From: Candidatus Mycobacterium methanotrophicum
Lineage (GTDB): Bacteria > Actinomycetota > Actinomycetes > Mycobacteriales > Mycobacteriaceae
Length of the DNA: 64,000 bases
Direction: 5' to 3'
Assembly (NCBI RefSeq): GCF_023515995.1
Contig: NZ_CP097320.1
Span: 4,216,001-4,280,000, forward strand
The notes under the pieces are model-generated. The model saw nothing but the letters and a program-made list of their open reading frames with translations. It did no database searches and was not told where the DNA came from. Each line of letters begins with the position of its first letter. Position 1 is the stretch's first letter. Made by a program: the position numbers and the translations under genes. Positions 24,203 to 35,320 of the stretch are shown here, piece after piece.

Positions 24203-25219
24203 GTGCCGGACCCTCAAGACCTGGACCTGTTGCACGAACTCGAGCCGGTTGTCGAGAAGTACATGAATCGGCACCTGAGCGTGCACAAGGCCTGGAATCC
24301 GCACGACTACATCCCCTGGTCGGACGGCAAGAACTTCTACGCGCTGGGTGGCCAGGACTGGGAGCCGGGGCAGTCCCAGCTGTCCGACGTCGCGCAGGTG
24401 GCCATGGTCCAGAACCTGATGACCGAGGACAACCTGCCTTCGTATCACCGCGAGATCGCGATGAGCTTTGGTATGGACGGCCCGTGGGGGCAGTGGGTGA
24501 ACCGCTGGACCGCCGAGGAGAACCGGCACGGGATCGCGCTGCGCGACTACCTGGTGGTGACCCGTGCGGTCGACCCGATCGAGTTGGAGAAGTTGCGTAT
24601 CGAGGTGGTGAACCGGGGCTTTAGCCCGGGCCAGAATCAGCAGGGCGATTTGTTCGCCGAGAACGTGTTCGACTCCATTCTCTACGTCACGTTCCAGGAG
24701 CTGGCCACCCGCGTCTCGCACCGCAACACCGGCAAGGCGTGCAATGAGCCGATCGCCGATCAACTGCTGGCCAAAATCTCCCAAGACGAGAACCTGCACA
24801 TGATCTTCTACCGCGACGTCAGCGAAGCCGGCTTGCAGATCGCGCCGAACAAGGCGATGCATGCGTTGCACCGGGTGCTGCGTAACTTCAAGATGCCTGG
24901 GTTTACCGTGCCGGAGTTCCGCCGCAAGGCGGTGGTGATCGCCGTCGGCGGCGTTTACGACCCGCGCATCCACCTCGACGAGGTGGTGATGCCGGTGTTG
25001 AAGCGGTGGCGCATTTTCGAGCGTGACGATTTCACCGGCCAGGCCGCCCGCGAGCGAGACGATCTCGCTCTGCTGATCAAGGAACTCGAGATCGCCTGCG
25101 ACAAGTTCGAGATCTCCAAGCAGCGTCAGCTTGAGCGGGAAGCGCGCAGGGGAGATCTTCGGATCACGGCTCTCCAGCTGCACACAACCAAGGACAAGCT
25201 CACGCTGAGCCGGCGGTAG
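24203..25219 (+). CDS. desA1: Acyl-ACP desaturase DesA1
   Basis: A 338-aa soluble di-iron desaturase that introduces a double bond into ACP-bound fatty acids, feeding mycolic acid synthesis; DesA1 is essential in mycobacteria. The two iron-binding E-E-x-x-H/D-E-x-x-H boxes are EENRHG (105-110) and DENLHM (195-200). Start GTG 24203 has GGGAGG upstream. The leader contains three ACAGATA-like copies (about 24154-24190) and a TTGACT, a possible regulatory site. The TetR gene lies 112 nt upstream and dus 6 nt downstream. Confidence 0.93.
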   Translation: MPDPQDLDLLHELEPVVEKYMNRHLSVHKAWNPHDYIPWSDGKNFYALGGQDWEPGQSQLSDVAQVAMVQNLMTEDNLPSYHREIAMSFGMDGPWGQWVNRWTAEENRHGIALRDYLVVTRAVDPIELEKLRIEVVNRGFSPGQNQQGDLFAENVFDSILYVTFQELATRVSHRNTGKACNEPIADQLLAKISQDENLHMIFYRDVSEAGLQIAPNKAMHALHRVLRNFKMPGFTVPEFRRKAVVIAVGGVYDPRIHLDEVVMPVLKRWRIFERDDFTGQAARERDDLALLIKELEIACDKFEISKQRQLEREARRGDLRITALQLHTTKDKLTLSRR

Positions 25220-25225
25220 CCGGCC

Positions 25226-26359
25226 GTGCGTATCGGGCCCATCGCGCTGGCCAGCCCGGTGGTGCTGGCCCCGATGGCAGGTGTGACGAACGTCGCATTC
25301 CGCACGCTATGCCGCGAACTTGAGCAGGACCGCGTCGGAACGGTCAGCGGGCTCTACGTCTGCGAGATGGTGACGGCGCGCGCGCTCGTCGGGCGGCATC
25401 CCGTCACCATGCACATGACGACGTTCTCCGCCGCCGAATCGCCGCGATCGCTGCAGCTCTACACCGTCGATCCGGCAACCACGTATGCGGCGGTGAAGAT
25501 GGTCGCCGACGAAGGCCTGGCCGATCACGTCGACATGAATTTTGGCTGCCCAGTGCCCAAAGTCACCCGTCGTGGCGGCGGGGCGGCGCTGCCGTTCAAG
25601 CGACGGCTGTTCGGCCAGATCGTCGGGGCGGCCGTGGCCGCCACCGCGGGCACTGACATCCCGGTGACGGTGAAGTTCCGGATCGGCATCGACGACGACC
25701 ACCACACCCATCTCGACGCGGGTCGGATCGCTGAGTCCGAGGGCGCAGCCGCGGTCGCATTACATGCCCGCACCGCCGCCCAGCGCTATTCCGGGGCCGC
25801 GGATTGGGGGCAGATTGCCCAGCTCAAGCAGCATGTGAGCACGATCCCGGTGCTCGGCAACGGCGACATCTTCGAAGCCAACGACGCGCTGACCATGATG
25901 GCCGTGACCGGCTGCGACGGCGTTGTCATCGGCCGCGGCTGCCTGGGCCGGCCGTGGCTGTTCGCCGAGCTGTCGGCCGCCTTCACCGGCAGCCCGCCGC
26001 CGACCCCGCCCAGTCTCGGCGAGGTCGCCAACATCATTCGCCGGCACGGGGAGCTGCTCGCCGCCCATTTCGGCGAAGACAAGGGCATGCGCGATATCCG
26101 CAAGCACATCGCCTGGTACCTGCGCGGCTTTCCCGCCGGATCGGAATTGCGGCGGGCCCTGGCGCTGGTCACGACGCTCGAGGAGCTCGACACTGCGCTG
26201 AACAAGCTTGACGCCAGCGTGCCGTTCCCGACCGCGGCTGGCGGGCCGCGCGGGCGCCAGGGCTCACCCGCCCGGGTCGCGCTGCCAGAGGGCTGGCTGG
26301 TCGACCGCGACGACTGCACGGTGCCGGCGGGCGCCGACATCATGCACTCGGGCGGCTAA
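25226..26359 (+). CDS. dus: tRNA-dihydrouridine synthase
   Basis: A 377-aa FMN-dependent TIM-barrel enzyme that reduces uridines in tRNA D loops, matching Rv0823c. It opens with VVLAPMAGVTNVAFR, the usual Dus flavin site. The catalytic Cys is in DMNFGCPVPKV, and GVVIGRGCLGRPWLF forms the C-terminal phosphate loop. Start GTG 25226 lies 6 nt after the desA1 stop, so the two genes are probably co-transcribed. The start agrees with the family, with the barrel beginning at once. Confidence 0.92.
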   Translation: MRIGPIALASPVVLAPMAGVTNVAFRTLCRELEQDRVGTVSGLYVCEMVTARALVGRHPVTMHMTTFSAAESPRSLQLYTVDPATTYAAVKMVADEGLADHVDMNFGCPVPKVTRRGGGAALPFKRRLFGQIVGAAVAATAGTDIPVTVKFRIGIDDDHHTHLDAGRIAESEGAAAVALHARTAAQRYSGAADWGQIAQLKQHVSTIPVLGNGDIFEANDALTMMAVTGCDGVVIGRGCLGRPWLFAELSAAFTGSPPPTPPSLGEVANIIRRHGELLAAHFGEDKGMRDIRKHIAWYLRGFPAGSELRRALALVTTLEELDTALNKLDASVPFPTAAGGPRGRQGSPARVALPEGWLVDRDDCTVPAGADIMHSGG

Positions 26360-26526
26360 TCCCGGACGATCCCAGATCGCGTTTCGGCGCATGTCTGGCT
26401 ACGATGTGGATCTTGTTGCGTCGCGTGCCAGTGGCAGAGTTCCCAACAAGCTCGGCCAGCTTTCGCTGCGCTGATGTGCGCGCACAACACGCGGAGAACA
26501 ACATCAGATTCGGAGGCCGGTACGAC

Positions 26527-28626
26527 ATGAGTGACGGCGACTTTGGCGCCGATAAAGCCACTCCTGATACCGCTTCCGGCCATCCCCGCGCTTTCGGTGT
26601 CGACGGTGACGATGTAGGGCTTACCGCAGCGACCATCGGAACGCGAGGCGCCGCGCCGTGGGAGCGATTCGCAGCGCCTTCGCAAGGCATCGCCGTCGCC
26701 CGTCGATGGTCCCAGCCGTTGGCCCCATCGCCGACCGAGCCCGACGAAGACGACGGGCCCCGGGGGTGCCATACCGATGGTGAGCTCACCGTCGCCGAGC
26801 TGATCGCCAAGATCGGCGGCTCGACCGCGCAAAGGCCGCGGCATCGCCGCGCGGCTCCCGGCCCCGAGCCGCCAGAATCGAACGACGATGCCTATGCCGT
26901 GTCCCCGGCCTATGCCTTTGCGCTCACCGACGTAGAAGTCAGGCCGCCGCAGCGCCGCAGCGCCGAGCAGGCCACCGTCCTGCCGAAATCGCCGGTTCGC
27001 CCGCGACCCACACAGCCCGTCGACCGTCCCCCGGCTGACGAACATCCCACGCGCAAGCCGGGCCGCCGACGCCACGCGATGTTGCTGGCCGGCCGCTTGA
27101 CGGCCGCCGCGATCGCGGCGCTGGCACTGGCGCTGACCGGCGAGGCTTGGCAGTGGAGCGCGTCAAAGAACCACCGGCTCAACACGGTCAGCGCATTGGA
27201 CCCGCAGTCGCGGGACATCCTCGACCCGAATGCGCAATACGGCGACGAGGACTTTTTGATCGTCGGCATCGACTCCCGCGCCGGGGCGAACCGCGAAATG
27301 GGCGCGGGCAACACCGAGGATGCCGGCGGCGCGCGGTCAGACACCATCATGCTGGTCAACATTCCAGCGAACCGCAAACGCGTAGTCGCAGTGTCGTTTC
27401 CGCGCGACCTGGCGACCACGCCGATCCAGTGCGAGGCGTGGAACCCCGACACCGGCGAGTACGGACCGCTCTACGACCGGGACACCAAGAAATACGGCCC
27501 CCGATACGTCTACACCGAGACGAAGCTCAACTCCACCTTCGCATTCGGCGGGCCGAAGTGTCTGGTGAAGGAGATCCAGAAGCTGTCCGGGCTGAGTATC
27601 AATCGCTTCATTGCCATCGACTTCGCCGGTTTCGCCAAGATGGTCGACGCCCTGGGCGGCGTCGAGGTGTGCAGCACCGCCCCTCTGAAAGACTACGAAC
27701 TGGGCACAGTGCTGGCCCATGCCGGACGCCAACGCATCGACTCGAAAACCGCGCTGAATTACGTTCGCGCCCGCAACGTCACGACTGAAAACAACGGCGA
27801 CTACGGCCGCATCAAGCGCCAGCAGCTGTTCATGTCCTCGCTGCTGCGCTCGCTGATCTCCCAGGACACCTTCTTCTCGCCGAACAAGCTCAACAGCGTC
27901 GTCAATACGTTCATCAAGGACAGCTACGTCGACAACGTCAAGACCAAAGACCTCGTCCAGCTCGGCCAGTCGGTGCAGGGCATGTCTGCCGGTCACGTGT
28001 CCTTCGTGACCGTGCCGACCGGCGAAACCGACGAGAACGGCGACGAGCCACCCCGCACTTCCGACATGCGCGCGCTTTTCGATGCGATCATCAACGACGA
28101 TCCGCTGCCCGGGGAAAACGACCTGAACGCGACGTCGACCCCGCCGACAAAGTCGCTGACCGGCAAAGCGCCCGAGACCACCGCCTTGTCGGCCCAGCCG
28201 CATCCCGAGCGGGTGCAGGCCGTCACGACGTCGCCGAAGGACGTCACCGTGCAGGTGTCGAACTCGACCAGCAAAACAGGGCTGGCCAGCACCGCCAGCA
28301 CCCAGCTGAAGCGCCAAGGCTTCAAGGTCAAGACGCCGGACGACTACCCCAGCTCACTGAAGTCCACGACAGTGCTGTTCTCCCCCGGTAACGAACAGGC
28401 CGCGGCTACGGTCGCCGCGACTCTTTCCCATCCAAAGGTCGAGCGAGTCACCGGGATTGGGAAAACGGTGCAGGTCGTGCTCGGCCCGGACTTCTCGTCA
28501 GTCAGCGCTCCGCCGCCCAGCGGCTCGTCGGTCAGCGTGCAAATCGACCGCAACACCGCCAGCGCGCCGACCAAACTTCCGGAGGACTTGTCGGTGACCA
28601 ACGCCGCCGACACCACATGCGAATAG
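26527..28626 (+). CDS. LytR-CpsA-Psr protein with LytR_C domain
   Basis: A 699-aa homologue of Rv0822c. LCP proteins attach arabinogalactan or other glycopolymers to peptidoglycan. A long disordered cytoplasmic N-terminus (about 180 residues, Pro/Arg-rich) precedes a single membrane anchor (~185-205). Outside the membrane follows the LCP catalytic domain, with FLIVGIDSRAG, SDTIMLVNI and VSFPRDLATT, and ALNYVRARNVT near its end. A C-terminal LytR_C domain starts about residue 570 (VTVQVSNSTSKTGLAS). ATG 26527 is preferred because GGAGG lies upstream; the frame is open to 26404. The gap 26360-26526 shows only promoter-like sequence. Confidence 0.88.
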   Translation: MSDGDFGADKATPDTASGHPRAFGVDGDDVGLTAATIGTRGAAPWERFAAPSQGIAVARRWSQPLAPSPTEPDEDDGPRGCHTDGELTVAELIAKIGGSTAQRPRHRRAAPGPEPPESNDDAYAVSPAYAFALTDVEVRPPQRRSAEQATVLPKSPVRPRPTQPVDRPPADEHPTRKPGRRRHAMLLAGRLTAAAIAALALALTGEAWQWSASKNHRLNTVSALDPQSRDILDPNAQYGDEDFLIVGIDSRAGANREMGAGNTEDAGGARSDTIMLVNIPANRKRVVAVSFPRDLATTPIQCEAWNPDTGEYGPLYDRDTKKYGPRYVYTETKLNSTFAFGGPKCLVKEIQKLSGLSINRFIAIDFAGFAKMVDALGGVEVCSTAPLKDYELGTVLAHAGRQRIDSKTALNYVRARNVTTENNGDYGRIKRQQLFMSSLLRSLISQDTFFSPNKLNSVVNTFIKDSYVDNVKTKDLVQLGQSVQGMSAGHVSFVTVPTGETDENGDEPPRTSDMRALFDAIINDDPLPGENDLNATSTPPTKSLTGKAPETTALSAQPHPERVQAVTTSPKDVTVQVSNSTSKTGLASTASTQLKRQGFKVKTPDDYPSSLKSTTVLFSPGNEQAAATVAATLSHPKVERVTGIGKTVQVVLGPDFSSVSAPPPSGSSVSVQIDRNTASAPTKLPEDLSVTNAADTTCE

Positions 28627-28726
28627 TCGCAACCGTGCTCGAAGGTTTGAATGCAAACCGCCATCCACCGTGCGTTCACACCGCACTTCATCCCCGTCCT
28701 GCGATTGAGAACGTAGGCTTGTCGGC

Positions 28727-29395
28727 ATGCGCACCGCTTACCATGAACAGCTTTCGGCGCTCTCCGAGCAGCTCGGCGAGATGTGCGAGCTGGCCGGTGC
28801 TGCAATGGAACGCGCAACTCAGGCGCTGCTTCAGGCAGATCTGGTGCTTGCCGAGCAGGTCATGTCCGACCACGAGAAGATCGCACAGCTCAGCACCCAG
28901 GCCGAGGAAAGCGCTTTCACCTTGCTCGCTTTACAAGCACCCGTCGCGGGCGATCTGCGGTCGATTGTGAGCGCAATCCAGATGGTTGCCGACATCGACC
29001 GGATGGGGGCGCTGGCGCTGCACGTCGCCAAGATCGCGCGAAGGCGTCATCCCCAGCATGCCCTGCCTGAAGAGGTCAACGGGTATTTTGCCGAGATGGG
29101 CAGAGTGGCAGTGGAATTGGGCAACAGCACACAAGAAGTGCTGTCATCCCGCGACCCCGAAAAGGCCGCTCGCATCCGCGAAGAAGACGACGCGATGGAC
29201 GACCTGCACCGGCACCTGTTCAGCGTCTTGATGGACCGGGAGTGGAAGCACGGGGTGGCGTCAGCCGTCGACGTGACATTGCTGGGCCGGTTCTACGAGA
29301 GGTTCGCCGATCACGCCGTCGAGGTGGCGCGCCGAGTCATCTTCCAGGCGACCGGCCACTTCCCCGACGACGACGCCATCGCCACGCCCAGTTAG
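28727..29395 (+). CDS. phoY2: PhoU-like regulator PhoY2
   Basis: A 222-aa protein of two PhoU three-helix repeats, each with the metal-binding signature: [20 protein letters not shown]-like in the first half and [14 protein letters not shown] in the second. PhoY2 (Rv0821c) links the Pst transporter to the SenX3-RegX3 phosphate response and affects persister formation. TAGGCT 7 nt before the ATG suggests a leaderless start. It ends tail to tail with pstB, overlapping 4 nt. GTTCAC near 28670 resembles half of a RegX3 site, but the second half is weak. Confidence 0.92.
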   Translation: MRTAYHEQLSALSEQLGEMCELAGAAMERATQALLQADLVLAEQVMSDHEKIAQLSTQAEESAFTLLALQAPVAGDLRSIVSAIQMVADIDRMGALALHVAKIARRRHPQHALPEEVNGYFAEMGRVAVELGNSTQEVLSSRDPEKAARIREEDDAMDDLHRHLFSVLMDREWKHGVASAVDVTLLGRFYERFADHAVEVARRVIFQATGHFPDDDAIATPS

Positions 29396-30168
29396 CCGAA
29401 GCGGCCGGAGATGTAGTCTTCGGTGGCCTTCTGAGTCGGGTTGGAGAAGATCTTCTCGGTGTCGTCGATCTCCACCAAGCGGCCCGGCTTTCCGACCGAC
29501 TCCAGGTTGAAAAACGCGGTGTGATCGCTGACCCGAGCGGCCTGCTGCATGTTATGGGTGACGATGACGATGGTGTAGTCCTGCTTCAGTTCGGCGATCA
29601 GGTCCTCGATCGCCATCGTCGAAATCGGATCCAGAGACGAGCACGGCTCGTCCATCAGCAGCACGTCGGGTTGCACGGCGATGGCTCGCGCGATGCACAG
29701 CCGCTGCTGCTGGCCACCGGATAACCCGCCGCCTGGCCGGTCCAACCGGTCCTTGACCTCGTCCCACAGATTGGCACCGCGCAGCGCGTATTCTGCGGTG
29801 TCGTCGAGCCGCTTTCGGTTGCGCACGCCCTGCAGCTTCAGCCCGGCTACCACATTGTCGCGAATCGACATGGTGGGAAACGGATTCGGCCGCTGGAAGA
29901 CCATTCCGATCGCACGACGCACGCCCACCGGGTCGATCCCTGAGCCATAGATGTCGTCGCCGTCGAGCGAAACGCTGCCCTGCATGCGGGCACCCGGGAT
30001 GACTTCATGCATCCGGTTCAGTGTGCGCAGCACTGTGGTCTTGCCACAGCCCGACGGGCCGATGAATGCCGTGACGCTGCGGGGCAGAACCGACAGCGAA
30101 ACGTCGGCGACCGCATGAAAGGCGCCGTAATAGATGTTGACGTCCGTGAGGTCTAGCCTCTTAGCCAC
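29392..30168 (-). CDS. pstB: Phosphate ABC transporter ATPase PstB (PhoT)
   Basis: A 258-aa ABC ATPase that energises high-affinity phosphate uptake. Walker [11 protein letters not shown] loop, signature LSGGQQQRL, Walker B VLLMDEP and the switch His in VTHNMQQ are all present. It corresponds to Rv0820 (PhoT). It is the last gene of pstS-pstC-pstA-pstB, 12 nt after pstA. Confidence 0.95.
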   Translation of the reverse strand: MAKRLDLTDVNIYYGAFHAVADVSLSVLPRSVTAFIGPSGCGKTTVLRTLNRMHEVIPGARMQGSVSLDGDDIYGSGIDPVGVRRAIGMVFQRPNPFPTMSIRDNVVAGLKLQGVRNRKRLDDTAEYALRGANLWDEVKDRLDRPGGGLSGGQQQRLCIARAIAVQPDVLLMDEPCSSLDPISTMAIEDLIAELKQDYTIVIVTHNMQQAARVSDHTAFFNLESVGKPGRLVEIDDTEKIFSNPTQKATEDYISGRFG

Positions 30169-30180
30169 TCCAGCTCCTGC

Positions 30181-31092
30181 CTAGCTTTCAGGCGCAACGA
30201 TTTTCGCCAGCACCCTGGCCCCCACATTAATGACGGCGATCAGCAAAATCAGCGTTAGGGCAGCGCCCCACAACCGATCGGTAGGAATGGGGTTGGCGCC
30301 CGCGCCTGCCGAAGTCTGGTCATACATCATGCCTGGCAGCGATCCCATGAAGCCGTTGAACACGTCGAAGTTCATCGCCTGCGAATAGCCCACCAGGATC
30401 AGCAGCGGGGCGGTCTCCCCCATCACCCTGGCCAGCGCCAACATGACCCCAGTGATGATGCCGGACAACCCCGCCGGAAGCACAATCCGGGTGATCGTTT
30501 TCCATTTGGCCACGCCCAGCGCGAGGCTGGCCTCGCGCAGATCCACCGGGACGATCCGCAGCATCTCCTCGGTCGCGCGCACGATCACCGGAAGCATCAG
30601 CAGCACCAACGCCAGCGACACCGCAAAACCCGACCGAGGAAGGCCGAGCGCGGCGATGCACAGTGCATAGATGAACAGCGCGGCCACGATCGACGGGACA
30701 CCGGTGAGAATGTCCACCATGAACGTGGTCAGCTTGCCCAGCGGAGTACCGCCGGCGTATTCGACCAGATAGATCGCGACGAAGATGCCGATCGGTATTG
30801 AGATGACCGCGCATACCAAGCCCTGCATGACTGTGCCGACGATGGCATGGTAGGCGCCACCGCCCGGTAAGAAGGCCGTCATGTCGGCTTGGGAATGCGT
30901 CCACCACTCGCTGGACCCGACAGCACTAAGACCTTTGGCCAGCACCGAATAGAGCACCCAGACCAGCGGTATCAGCGCCACCACTACCGACAGCGTCACC
31001 AGTGCGGTCGCCATCCCGTTGGCCGCCCGCCGGCGCCGGTTGACGGTGGTGAATACCCGCGCCTTCAGTGGGCGGTCCAGGATCGACGTCAT
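30181..31092 (-). CDS. pstA: Phosphate ABC transporter permease PstA
   Basis: A 303-aa membrane permease with six predicted helices. The cytoplasmic EAA-type loop is REASLALGVAKWKTI, followed by VLPAGLSGIITGVMLALAR. It pairs with PstC to form the channel. Its ATG overlaps the pstC stop by 4 nt, indicating translational coupling. M. tuberculosis lacks permease genes at this exact position beside mshD, so the operon is more complete here. Confidence 0.93.
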   Translation of the reverse strand: MTSILDRPLKARVFTTVNRRRRAANGMATALVTLSVVVALIPLVWVLYSVLAKGLSAVGSSEWWTHSQADMTAFLPGGGAYHAIVGTVMQGLVCAVISIPIGIFVAIYLVEYAGGTPLGKLTTFMVDILTGVPSIVAALFIYALCIAALGLPRSGFAVSLALVLLMLPVIVRATEEMLRIVPVDLREASLALGVAKWKTITRIVLPAGLSGIITGVMLALARVMGETAPLLILVGYSQAMNFDVFNGFMGSLPGMMYDQTSAGAGANPIPTDRLWGAALTLILLIAVINVGARVLAKIVAPES

Positions 31093-32093
31093 CGCTCGTC
31101 CTTGCCGGCGACAGCGGCACGGGCCATCGCATCGACCACGAAGGTGAGCAGGAAAAGCACTAATCCGGCCGCAATGTAGGCGCCGGCTTTGTACTGGTTG
31201 TCGAATTCCGATGCGGCGGCCGCGATCTTTGTCGCGAAGGTGAAGCCCCCGTCGAACAATGACCAGCCGAACGCCGCCTGGGTGCCGCGCAGAATGATCA
31301 GCAGCGCGACGGTCTCACCGAGGGCGCGGCCCAATCCCAACATGGCGCCGCTGATATAGCCGGAACGTCCGAACGGCAGCACCGTGGTCCTGACCACCTC
31401 CCAGCGGGTCGCGCCGAGCGCCAGCGCAGCCTCGATGTGGCTCTGCGGCGTCTTGATGAACACTTCGCGGGTGACCGCGGTGATGATCGGCAGGATCATC
31501 ACCGCCAACACGATCCCGCCGGTGAAGATCGTGCCGCCTCCGGGCACCGAGGCGTTGCCGCCCGCGAAGAGAAAAAGTCGGCCCAGGTGCTCGTTGAGCC
31601 AGGTCGCGATCGGTCGCAGCCGCGGCGCCAGCACGTACAGCCCCCAGACCCCGTAGATGATCGACGGGATCGCGGCCAGCAGGTCGACCACATAGGCCAG
31701 TGGTCCGGCGATACGGCGCGGTGAGTATTGGGTGAGAAAAATCGCGATGCCCAAGGCCACCGGCATCGCCAGGATCAGGGCGAACAGTGCCACGAGCACC
31801 GTGACCTGCAGCAGCTCGGCAATGCCGAACCGCATCGCCGCTGTATTGGTGGTGACCCAGTCGCCGCCGTAGGTCAGGAAATTTTCTTTGTCGCGCGCCA
31901 GCGCTGGGATGGCGCGTATGAGCAGAAATATCCCGATGGCGGCGGTCAACACGATGATCAGGACGCCGGAGCCCGTCGAAAGGCCACGAAACAGCCGGTC
32001 GGCAACACCGGGTTTGGCGCTGGCCCCGGGCAAGGGGCGGATTGCGGCGACGACCTCACCCGAACCGGCGTCGGTTGGATTGGGTGTTGTCAT
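31089..32093 (-). CDS. pstC: Phosphate ABC transporter permease PstC
   Basis: A 334-aa membrane protein with about six helices and the permease loop IEAALALGATRWEVVR, then GRSGYISGAMLGLGRALGET. The start ATG 32093 (MTTPNPTDAG) is chosen over an upstream open frame reaching 32204, which would overlap the end of pstS and lacks family sequence. It lies 49 nt downstream of pstS. Confidence 0.93.
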   Translation of the reverse strand: MTTPNPTDAGSGEVVAAIRPLPGASAKPGVADRLFRGLSTGSGVLIIVLTAAIGIFLLIRAIPALARDKENFLTYGGDWVTTNTAAMRFGIAELLQVTVLVALFALILAMPVALGIAIFLTQYSPRRIAGPLAYVVDLLAAIPSIIYGVWGLYVLAPRLRPIATWLNEHLGRLFLFAGGNASVPGGGTIFTGGIVLAVMILPIITAVTREVFIKTPQSHIEAALALGATRWEVVRTTVLPFGRSGYISGAMLGLGRALGETVALLIILRGTQAAFGWSLFDGGFTFATKIAAAASEFDNQYKAGAYIAAGLVLFLLTFVVDAMARAAVAGKDER

Positions 32094-32142
32094 GGTGTTC
32101 CCATCGAGCAAAAGACCTTCGGCCACTAGGCGATCGGATCGG

Positions 32143-33252
32143 TCACTGGATCGCGTTGACCGCGGCGACCAGACGCTGTTTGAACCTCTCCGGTAACGGA
32201 ACATACCCGGCGGCCGAAAGACCGCTTTGGGCGTTGACGGCGGCCACCGTCAACAGCGACTTGATCGCGGCTGTCGTCGCGGGGTCGTAGCCCTTGGAGC
32301 AGACGATCTCATAAGTGGCGAACACCAGCGGGTATGCACCGGGCCCTTTGACGCTGTACAGCGATGCCAGATTCAACTTCAAGTCGTTGCCCACCCCCGC
32401 GAAGGTGACGCTGTCGATGGCCTTGCGGGCCGCGTCATCGGTGAGGGCCACCGGCCCGCTGCCGGCGTCGATCTGCGCGTACGGCACGCCGCTTTCGTCG
32501 GCGAAGCCTTTCTCGACATACCCGATGGCGCCCGACGTGGATCGCACGGCTTGGATGACACCGGCGGACTTCTGTGTTCCTTCACCTACGCCACCTTGAA
32601 ACTCGCTGCCGACGCCCCCGGTCCAGCTCTTCGGTGCGGCCGCGGTCAAGTACTTCTGAAAGTTGTCGGTGGTCCCCGATGAGTCCGACCGGTAGATCGG
32701 CCAGACCTTGGTGTCGGGCAGCGCCACGCCGGGGTTGAGCGCGGCGATCCGCGGGTCGCGCCAATTAAAGATTTGGCCGCTGAATATCTTGGCCAGCACA
32801 TCACCGTTGACAACCAGCTGCTTGACACCGTCCAGATGGTAGGCCACCGCGATCGGCCAGAAGACCATCGGCAGATGCCAGGCCGGATGTCCGTGGCAGC
32901 GCTCGGCGGCCGGATCGATCTGGTCGCGGCTCAGCGGTGAGTCAGAGCCGGCGAAATCCACGTGCGCGGCGATGAACTGCTCACGCCCGGCGCCCGACCC
33001 GGTCGGGTTGTATGCCAACTGCTTTCCGGCGCACAACCGCGCCCAGTCCGTATTGAACAAGGCAATGGCGTTTTGCTGGGCCGTGGATCCCTCGGCGGTC
33101 AGGTCGGGCTTGCCGGCACAGTTCACCGGCCCCGTCGGCGCCGACATGCCGTACAGGTTGTTGTCGCTGCCGCAGCCGGTCGATATCAGGCCCGCGATCA
33201 ACGCTATCGACACCGCGGCCACCCGCACTCTGCCCACCGGGTCGAGCTTCAC
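32143..33252 (-). CDS. pstS: Phosphate-binding lipoprotein PstS
   Basis: A 369-aa periplasmic-type phosphate receptor. GTG 33252 gives a short positive N-terminus, a hydrophobic core (AAVSIALIAGLIS) and a lipobox ending STGC, so it is a lipid-anchored surface protein. Phosphate-contact blocks include EGSTAQQNAIA, FAGSDSPLSRDQ and RSDSSGTTDNFQKYL. It heads the operon. The upstream 127 nt to mshD contains a GGGTAAGTT -10-like box. Mycobacterial PstS proteins are phosphate-starvation induced through RegX3. Confidence 0.92.
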   Translation of the reverse strand: MKLDPVGRVRVAAVSIALIAGLISTGCGSDNNLYGMSAPTGPVNCAGKPDLTAEGSTAQQNAIALFNTDWARLCAGKQLAYNPTGSGAGREQFIAAHVDFAGSDSPLSRDQIDPAAERCHGHPAWHLPMVFWPIAVAYHLDGVKQLVVNGDVLAKIFSGQIFNWRDPRIAALNPGVALPDTKVWPIYRSDSSGTTDNFQKYLTAAAPKSWTGGVGSEFQGGVGEGTQKSAGVIQAVRSTSGAIGYVEKGFADESGVPYAQIDAGSGPVALTDDAARKAIDSVTFAGVGNDLKLNLASLYSVKGPGAYPLVFATYEIVCSKGYDPATTAAIKSLLTVAAVNAQSGLSAAGYVPLPERFKQRLVAAVNAIQ

Positions 33253-33379
33253 GATCTCGCTTTCTCGCGGATTTCGCCCGCAACTTACCCTCGCGGCAGG
33301 GATGCCGCGGCTAACCCGAAAAGTATGCGCCGGGCGTAGCCGGTGCATCCCGCTGCCGGGTGAACGGCCGGCGAACAGC

Positions 33380-35088
<1,709 letters not shown>

Positions 35089-35185
35089 CAAGCCCCTCCA
35101 GCGTCGCGGGAAGGCAACTCCCAACTTCATGGCGAGGCGTGAAGTTATCGGCCAGCTATTTAACGATAGCGTGAAGCCTGCAAGT

Positions 35186-35267
35186 CAGCGCGATGACGAT
35201 GCAGACCGGGGCGGTCTGAGAAGGAATCGCGCCATCAGATCCAGCGCGATGACGATGCAGACCGGGG
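35186..35267 (+). repeat. 26-bp direct repeat upstream of lmeA
   Basis: The 26-bp sequence beginning CAGCGCGATGACGATG and ending CAGACCGGGG occurs at 35186-35211 and again at 35242-35267, 56 bp apart. A related GACGATGCAG stretch occurs near 38395. It lies in the 232-bp region between glnR and lmeA and resembles interspersed mycobacterial intergenic repeats. Confidence 0.7.
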
Positions 35268-35320
35268 GCGAGCCGGGCAACCCCATCCAGCTCGGCGCCG
35301 ACGGCGCGGTAGGCCACAAT

